From the NCBI GenBank assembly GCA_002082585.1, contig CP020563.1:3528001-3592000 (forward strand): 64,000 nucleotides of DNA, in the 5' to 3' direction. Positions 59,419 through 64,000 of this stretch are shown here, piece by piece (position 1 is the first letter of the stretch; each line of letters opens with the position of its first letter). Position numbers and translations under genes: made by a program. The notes under the pieces were generated by a model. That model worked only from the letters and a program-made list of their open reading frames with translations, ran no database searches and was not told the DNA's origin. Source of the DNA: Kitasatospora albolonga. Its GTDB lineage: Bacteria > Actinomycetota > Actinomycetes > Streptomycetales > Streptomycetaceae.

Positions 59419-60259
59419 GGCTGCGCGCCGTCCACAGCTCGGGGAACACGTTCTTCGTGGCGCGCTTCTCCAGCCAGGCGACCCCGGCGGAACCGCCGGT
59501 ACCGGTCTTGGAGCCCATCGCGCGCCGGGTGGCGACCAGGTGGTCGTTGCGCCATCGCCAGACGAGTTCGCCGACATCGGTGAGCAGCTCGCCGAGGCGG
59601 ACCAGCTCGTCGTTCTGGTCGTCGGAGGCGTAGATCTGCGCCCACACCGCCTCGACCTCGGGCGAGGGAACGTACCGCTGGGTGAGGTCCCGGTTGATGA
59701 CCTCCTCCGGGATGGCGTACCCGCGCCGGGCCAGCAGCGCAAGCGTCTCGTCGTACAGGCTGGGCTCCCCGAGCGCCTTCTCCAGCTCGGCGTACACGCG
59801 GGGCGCGCCCCGGTGCGGCACCAGCATGGAGGCGGATTTGTCGCCGAGCAGGAACTCCATCCGCCGGTACATCGCGGACTGGAACCCGGAGCCCTCGCCG
59901 AGCGAGCCCCGGTAGGAGTTGAACTGGGCGGGGGTGAGTCCGGCGAGCGGCCGCCAGGACTCGTTGAGCGCCTCCAGCTCGCGCAGCGACCGCTTCAGCG
60001 CGTCGCGCGCGACGGGTATGCGGTCCTCGCGCAGGGCGCGGGTGGCCGTCTCCCACTCATGGACGATGACGGTGAACCACAGCTCCATGACCTGGGTGGT
60101 GACCAGGAAGACCATCTCGCCGGGATCGTCCGAGCGGAGGTGCTGGAGGTGGGTGAGGACATCCGCCTGGACATAGTCCTCGTACGGAGTGGTGCCCGCG
60201 AAGTCCAGGTACGGGGTGTCCGCACCGGTGGCTTCGGGGTCGGGGTGGTTGGTCGACAT
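59411..60259 (-). CDS. kynA: Tryptophan 2,3-dioxygenase
   Basis: The ATG at 60259 follows GAGGAGA and gives 282 residues, the usual bacterial length. PYEDYVQADVLTHLQHLRSD, TTQVMELWFTVIVHEWETAT, SGFQSAMYRRMEFLLGDK and WRWRNDHLVATRRAMGSKTG are family signatures; the last contains the heme-ligand His region. It opens tryptophan to N-formylkynurenine. It is the first gene of the kynurenine operon. Confidence 0.97.
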   Translation of the reverse strand: MSTNHPDPEATGADTPYLDFAGTTPYEDYVQADVLTHLQHLRSDDPGEMVFLVTTQVMELWFTVIVHEWETATRALREDRIPVARDALKRSLRELEALNESWRPLAGLTPAQFNSYRGSLGEGSGFQSAMYRRMEFLLGDKSASMLVPHRGAPRVYAELEKALGEPSLYDETLALLARRGYAIPEEVINRDLTQRYVPSPEVEAVWAQIYASDDQNDELVRLGELLTDVGELVWRWRNDHLVATRRAMGSKTGTGGSAGVAWLEKRATKNVFPELWTARSHV

Positions 60260-60387
60260 CGCTGTCTCCTCGACACGAGCTTCCGGGTAGCGGTCCGCCC
60301 CTTCCATGAGGTGATGGGCTCCGGTCCCCTGCTCGCATACTAAGCGTCTCCCCGCCCTGTGCGCGTGGGCGGGGAGCGCCGGGAAGG

Positions 60388-60801
60388 TCAGCTGAGGATG
60401 TCGGCGGCGGTCGGCGAGGAGTCGCGCAGGAACGTCGAGCAGCGCTCGTGCTCCTCGGTCTCCCCGATGGACCCGGCGGCGCGCGCGAGGGCGTGCAGGG
60501 CGCGCAGGAAGCCGCGGTTCGGCTCGTGCTCGAACGGTACGGGGCCGTGGCCCTTCCAGCCCGCCCGGCGCAGGGCGTCGAGGCCCCGGTGGTAGCCGGT
60601 ACGGGCGTACGCGTACGACTCGACGACCCGGCCGCCCTCGTACGCCTCGTCGGCGAGCTGCGCCCAGGCGAGCGAGGAGGTGGGGTACTTCGCGGCGACC
60701 TCGGCGGGCGGGGTGCCTGCGGCGAGCAGCTCGCGCGGCTCGGGGTCGTCGGGGAGGTGGGTCGGGGCGGGGCCCCCGAGCAGGTTCTCGTGGATGGACA
60801 T
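60388..60801 (-). CDS. DUF3151 protein
   Basis: The 137-residue protein (LLGGPAPTHLPDDPEPRELL, YPTSSLAWAQLADEAYEGGR, HEPNRGFLRALHALARAAGS) is a clear member of the actinobacterial DUF3151 family of unknown function. It is the gene upstream of the kynurenine operon on the same strand; 128 nt separate them. Confidence 0.88.
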   Translation of the reverse strand: MSIHENLLGGPAPTHLPDDPEPRELLAAGTPPAEVAAKYPTSSLAWAQLADEAYEGGRVVESYAYARTGYHRGLDALRRAGWKGHGPVPFEHEPNRGFLRALHALARAAGSIGETEEHERCSTFLRDSSPTAADILS

Positions 60802-60995
60802 GGATCAAGTGTGCCTGGACCGGAGCCCGGGTGACACCTCACGGCCCGCCTTCCGGTACGCGCTCCGGGGGCGGGGAAGGGGCTCACCGCTCGGGCCCGG
60901 CTCCGGTTCCCGGCGGCCCGGGGACCGGCAGGCTCGGGACCGGGTCACCGCCCGTACCGGCCCGGGGACCGGCGGCCCGGGAGCGGGGAGCCGGG

Positions 60996-62519
60996 TCACC
61001 GCCCGCCTCCCCGCTCCCGCTCGGGCTCCAGCGGCGGGGCCACCACCCCGCAGTGGACGGTGCACTCGGGCCGCTCCTCCTGCCGCTCCCCGGCGGCCGG
61101 GACCTGCGGGGTGCGGACGGTCCACCAGGCGAGGAGCGCGCCCGCCACCAGCAGCCCGGCGCACATCGGCATCGCCCGCCGGAAGGTCGCGGCGAACTCG
61201 CCCGCGTCCCGGTACGCCTCAGGCCCCATCCCCGCGAGCAGGGGCAGGGCGGCCACCGCGATCAGCCCGGCGGCCCGGGCGGCGGCGTTGTTGATCCCGC
61301 TGGCGAGACCGGCCCGCCCCGTGTCCACGGCGGCCAGGACCGTCGCGGTGAGCGGGGCCACGACCACGACGAGCCCGGCACCGAGCACCAGGACGGCGGG
61401 CAGCACCTCGGTGACGTACCCGCCGAAGGAAGCGCTGTCCGGCCCCACCCGCAGCATCAGGAGCATTCCGGCGGCGGCCAGCAGCGGGCCCACCGTGAGC
61501 GGGACGCGCGGCCCGATCCGCCGCCCCAGCTCCCCCGACCAGGCGGAGAACAGCAGCATGAGCACGGTGGTCGGCAGCAGCGCGGTACCGGCGCCCAGCG
61601 CCGAGTACCCGGCCACGACCTGGAGCTGGATCGCGGAGAGGAAGAAGAAGCCGCCGAGGGCCGCGTAGACGCAGAAGGTCACCAGGTTGACCGAGGTGAA
61701 CAGCCGGGAGCGGAAGATCGACGGCGGCAGCATCGGGGCCGCCCGCCGCTGCTCCACCCGGACGAACGCCACCCCGAGGGCCACCCCGCCGAGGGCCGCC
61801 CCGATCACGAGCGGCGAGGCGCCCTGCTCCGGGGCCTCGATCAGCGCGTACGTCACCCCGGCCAGCGCGAGCGCCCCGAGCGCGGCCCCCAGCACGTCGA
61901 ACCGGCCGTGCGCCGCCGGATCGCGCGACTCCGGTACGTGGCGGAGGGCGACGGGCACGCAGAGGGCGGCGAGCGGCAGGTTCAGCAGGAAGACCCACCG
62001 CCAGCCGGGTCCGTCCACGAGCCACCCGCCCACGAACGGCCCCACGGCCGCCCCGACCCCGCCGAACCCGGACCAGAGCCCCACGGCCCGCGCCCGGTCG
62101 TCCGGATGGAAGCTGGCCTGGATGAGCGCGAGGGACCCCGGCGTGAGCAGCGCCCCGCCGACCCCCTGAAGGGCGCGGGCGGCGATGAGCACCTCCGCGT
62201 TCGGGGCGATCCCGCAGAGCAGCGAGGCGGCGGCGAACCACACCACCCCCACCACGAACACCCGCCGCCGCCCGTACCGGTCACCGAGCGCCCCGCCGAG
62301 CAGGATCAGCCCGGCGAGGGTCAGCATGTACGCGTTGACGGTCCACTGGAGCGCGGCCAGATCGGTGTCGAGGTCGGCGCCGATGCGGGGCAGGGCGACG
62401 TTGATGACGGTCGAGTCGAGCATCGCCATCCCGGACCCGAGCACGGTGGTGAGCACGACCCACCGCCCGACGGGCGAGGCGACCCGGATCTCCCCGGGCA
62501 CGGAGGGGGCTGGAGCCAT
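60996..62519 (-). CDS. DHA2 (EmrB/QacA) family MFS transporter
   Basis: The 507-residue protein has about 14 membrane helices. VLTTVLGSGMAMLDSTVINV, ALPRIGADLDTDLAALQWTV, LGGALGDRYGRRRVFVVGVV and LQGVGGALLTPGSLALIQAS are typical of the drug:H+ antiporter DHA2 family. The C-terminal tail (ECTVHCGVVAPPLEPERERG) contains a Cys-x3-Cys-like pair. Substrate unknown. Confidence 0.93.
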   Translation of the reverse strand: MAPAPSVPGEIRVASPVGRWVVLTTVLGSGMAMLDSTVINVALPRIGADLDTDLAALQWTVNAYMLTLAGLILLGGALGDRYGRRRVFVVGVVWFAAASLLCGIAPNAEVLIAARALQGVGGALLTPGSLALIQASFHPDDRARAVGLWSGFGGVGAAVGPFVGGWLVDGPGWRWVFLLNLPLAALCVPVALRHVPESRDPAAHGRFDVLGAALGALALAGVTYALIEAPEQGASPLVIGAALGGVALGVAFVRVEQRRAAPMLPPSIFRSRLFTSVNLVTFCVYAALGGFFFLSAIQLQVVAGYSALGAGTALLPTTVLMLLFSAWSGELGRRIGPRVPLTVGPLLAAAGMLLMLRVGPDSASFGGYVTEVLPAVLVLGAGLVVVVAPLTATVLAAVDTGRAGLASGINNAAARAAGLIAVAALPLLAGMGPEAYRDAGEFAATFRRAMPMCAGLLVAGALLAWWTVRTPQVPAAGERQEERPECTVHCGVVAPPLEPERERGGGR

Positions 62520-62591
62520 GGAGCCAGCCTGCCCCGGCAGGTCCGGCCCCGCACTCCCGTGGCCCCGTCATGGGGGCGGAGCCCGCACAAT

Positions 62592-62694
62592 CAAGCCCCT
62601 CCGGCGATCGAGGAGAAGCGTGCCCAGGGGCTGGGCCCGCACAAATAAGCCCCTCCGGCGATTGAGGAGCGGGGGCCCGGGGGCAGCGCCCCCG
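62592..62694. repeat. Streptomyces CCTCCGGCGATTGAGGA repeats plus GC hairpin
   Basis: AAGCCCCTCCGGCGATCGAGGA (core 62595-62614) and AAGCCCCTCCGGCGATTGAGGA (core 62648-62667) are direct repeats, variants of the element at 2864-2999. A CGGGGGC-AGC-GCCCCCG hairpin (62678-62694) follows and probably terminates the leftward PLP-enzyme gene. Confidence 0.7.
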
Positions 62695-62717
62695 AACACC
62701 ACCGACCGCCGCACGGC

Positions 62718-63893
62718 TCACACGGTCCGCACCGCCCCCACCGCCCGGATCAGCGCCTCCACCCCCCGCTCCACCTTCCCCCGGGGGCACCCCACGTTCA
62801 GCCGGACGAACCCCGGCGCCCCGTACACCGCACCGCCCATCACCGCCACCTTCTCCCGCTCCACCAGCACCCGCTGCAACGCCTCGTCGTCCACCACCCC
62901 CGCCGCCCGCAGGTCGATCCAGGCCAGGTATCCGGCCTGCGGCGGCTCCCAGCCCAGCTCGGGCAGGTCGGCGGAGAGCCTCTCCGCCACGTACGCCAGG
63001 TTCCCCGCCACATACGCCCGCACCGCGTCCAGCCACGCCGCCCCCTCCCGGTACGCCGCGATGTGCGCGGTCAGCGACAGGACCGCCGGGGACGCGAGCC
63101 CCTCCGCGGTCTGCATCCGCCGCAGGTACTCCGCCCGGTCGGCGGGGTCGCCGATGATCCCGTACGAACCGGTCAGCGCGGGAAAGTTGAAGGACTTCGA
63201 CCCGGAGGAGACGACCGCCCAGCGCCCGGCGCCCGCCACCCGCGTCCACGGCACATGGACCTGCCCCTCGTGCACGAAGTCCGCGTGGATCTCGTCGCTG
63301 ACGACCGCCACCCCGTGCCGTTCCGCGCGTTCCGCCATCCGGGCCAGCTCGTCGGCCGTCCAGACCCGCCCGGTCGGGTTGTGCGGCGAGCAGACCACCA
63401 GCACCTTGGCGTCCGCCCGGGACAGCTCCCGCTCCAGCGCCTCCCCGTCCCCCACGGGGACCGCGCGCAGCTCCCGCCCGAGCCCGGTGATCGCCTTGCG
63501 GAAACCGTCGTACGTGGGGGTGTGGACCACGACCCCGTCCCCCGGCTCCGTCCACATCTGGAGGAGCTGGGAGAGCTGGCTGAGGACGGAGGGCCCGTAC
63601 ACGAGCTGCCTGGTGTCGATCCCGGTGCCGTACCGGGTGGCGTACCAGTGGGCGATCGCCGAGAGGAAGTCGTCCTGCTGCCAGGTGGTGTAGCCGAAGA
63701 CGCCGTGCTCCACCCGGGCCCGCAGCGCGGCGAGCACCTCGGGGGCGGTGGTGAAGTCCATGTCGGAGATGGTGAAGGGCAGCAGCCCGTCGACCCCGAA
63801 CCGGTCGGCGACCCCGTCCCACTGGACGCACCAGGTGCCCCGGCGGTCAACAGTGGTGTCGAAGTCGTACGGTCCGTGCTGCTGCTCGGCCAC
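62718..63893 (-). CDS. MalY/PatB-type PLP-dependent C-S lyase/aminotransferase
   Basis: The GTG at 63893 follows AAGGAGG and gives 391 residues. The MalY/PatB signature is clear: TWCVQWDGVADRFGVDGLLP, FTISDMDFTTAPEVLAALRA, VLVVCSPHNPTGRVWTADEL, VVSDEIHADFVHEG and VVSSGSKSFNFPALTGSYGI with the PLP Lys. It is a fold-type I enzyme, usually a cystathionine beta-lyase and sometimes a regulator. The window ends just upstream. Confidence 0.93.
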   Translation of the reverse strand: MAEQQHGPYDFDTTVDRRGTWCVQWDGVADRFGVDGLLPFTISDMDFTTAPEVLAALRARVEHGVFGYTTWQQDDFLSAIAHWYATRYGTGIDTRQLVYGPSVLSQLSQLLQMWTEPGDGVVVHTPTYDGFRKAITGLGRELRAVPVGDGEALERELSRADAKVLVVCSPHNPTGRVWTADELARMAERAERHGVAVVSDEIHADFVHEGQVHVPWTRVAGAGRWAVVSSGSKSFNFPALTGSYGIIGDPADRAEYLRRMQTAEGLASPAVLSLTAHIAAYREGAAWLDAVRAYVAGNLAYVAERLSADLPELGWEPPQAGYLAWIDLRAAGVVDDEALQRVLVEREKVAVMGGAVYGAPGFVRLNVGCPRGKVERGVEALIRAVGAVRTV

Positions 63894-63932
63894 GGGTGGC
63901 CCTCCTTGTTCTCGTTGCTCTCGGCACAGCAA

Positions 63933-63966
63933 CGGGCCCGGCCCCCTGGAGGGAGGACCGGGCCCG
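63933..63966 (-). terminator. GC-rich hairpin upstream of the PLP-enzyme gene
   Basis: CGGGCCCGG (63933-63941) pairs with CCGGGCCCG (63958-63966). It lies 40 nt upstream of the ribosome site. It may be the terminator of a gene beyond the window edge or a leader stem. Confidence 0.5.
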
Positions 63967-64000
63967 AGGCCGTACATCCGTACTGACTGCTGACCGCCGG

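Overview
The window is a 64 kb piece of a very G+C-rich actinomycete chromosome, almost certainly a Streptomyces. This rests on strong G/C third-position bias, many GTG starts, and typical Streptomyces families: a helix-turn-helix gene paired with DUF397, an eukaryotic-type Ser/Thr kinase, a butyrolactone-receptor-type TetR, a GH19 chitinase preceded by DasR-like sites, DUF1876, DUF3151 and CU044-type proteins. I found no rRNA, tRNA or CRISPR.

Layout. 1-8.97 kb: class III aminotransferase (-); DJ-1/PfpI protein with a MarR regulator (+); membrane Ser/Thr kinase (+); an 876-residue reading frame (-) that joins two MFS transporters across a promoter/operator; CGNR regulator (+); TetR (+). 8.97-12.35 kb is a scarred zone: a 34-bp direct repeat brackets about 2.1 kb holding a truncated copy of the kinase tail, the end of an ISAs1-type transposase, a small membrane protein and a secreted protein, followed by a SUKH-like gene and an IS5-type remnant. 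12.4-24.1 kb: membrane protein and wHTH regulator with three operator-like sites, hemerythrin, methyltransferase, an HTH/DUF397 pair converging on a membrane NACHT ATPase, DCC protein, secreted beta-propeller protein, lipoprotein/VanZ pair, and a small exported protein. 24.4-34.2 kb: PucR regulator, second beta clamp, a TCD1/trypsin/nSTAND/propeller cassette, and an ECF sigma factor with a coupled membrane partner. 34.4-39.1 kb: GH19 chitinase, then a four-gene lactococcin-972-type bacteriocin cassette. 39.6-41.8 kb: an aldo/keto-reductase-like and a serine-hydrolase-like gene, both apparently lacking catalytic residues.

41.9-49.1 kb is the most striking block: TetR, IS701-like protein, MarR, an orphan butyrolactone-receptor-like TetR, and then (-) two SMR efflux subunits, a deaminase, an Old Yellow Enzyme and a DsbA-like protein. 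Pairs of TTGCNTGNNCANGCAA-type sites, always 64-69 bp apart, lie upstream of four of these transcription units. This looks like a small MarR-controlled redox/efflux regulon that I do not recognise from the literature.

49.2-64 kb is more ordinary core chromosome: purA, a degenerate DAGK-like protein, DUF1876 followed by a 27-bp repeat array, P450, a NarL-type two-component pair, an NmrA-like oxidoreductase, a kynurenine operon (TDO, kynureninase, putative formamidase), DUF3151, an EmrB/QacA-type MFS, and a MalY/PatB-type PLP enzyme. A recurring feature of the window is tandem duplication of short sequences just past stop codons.
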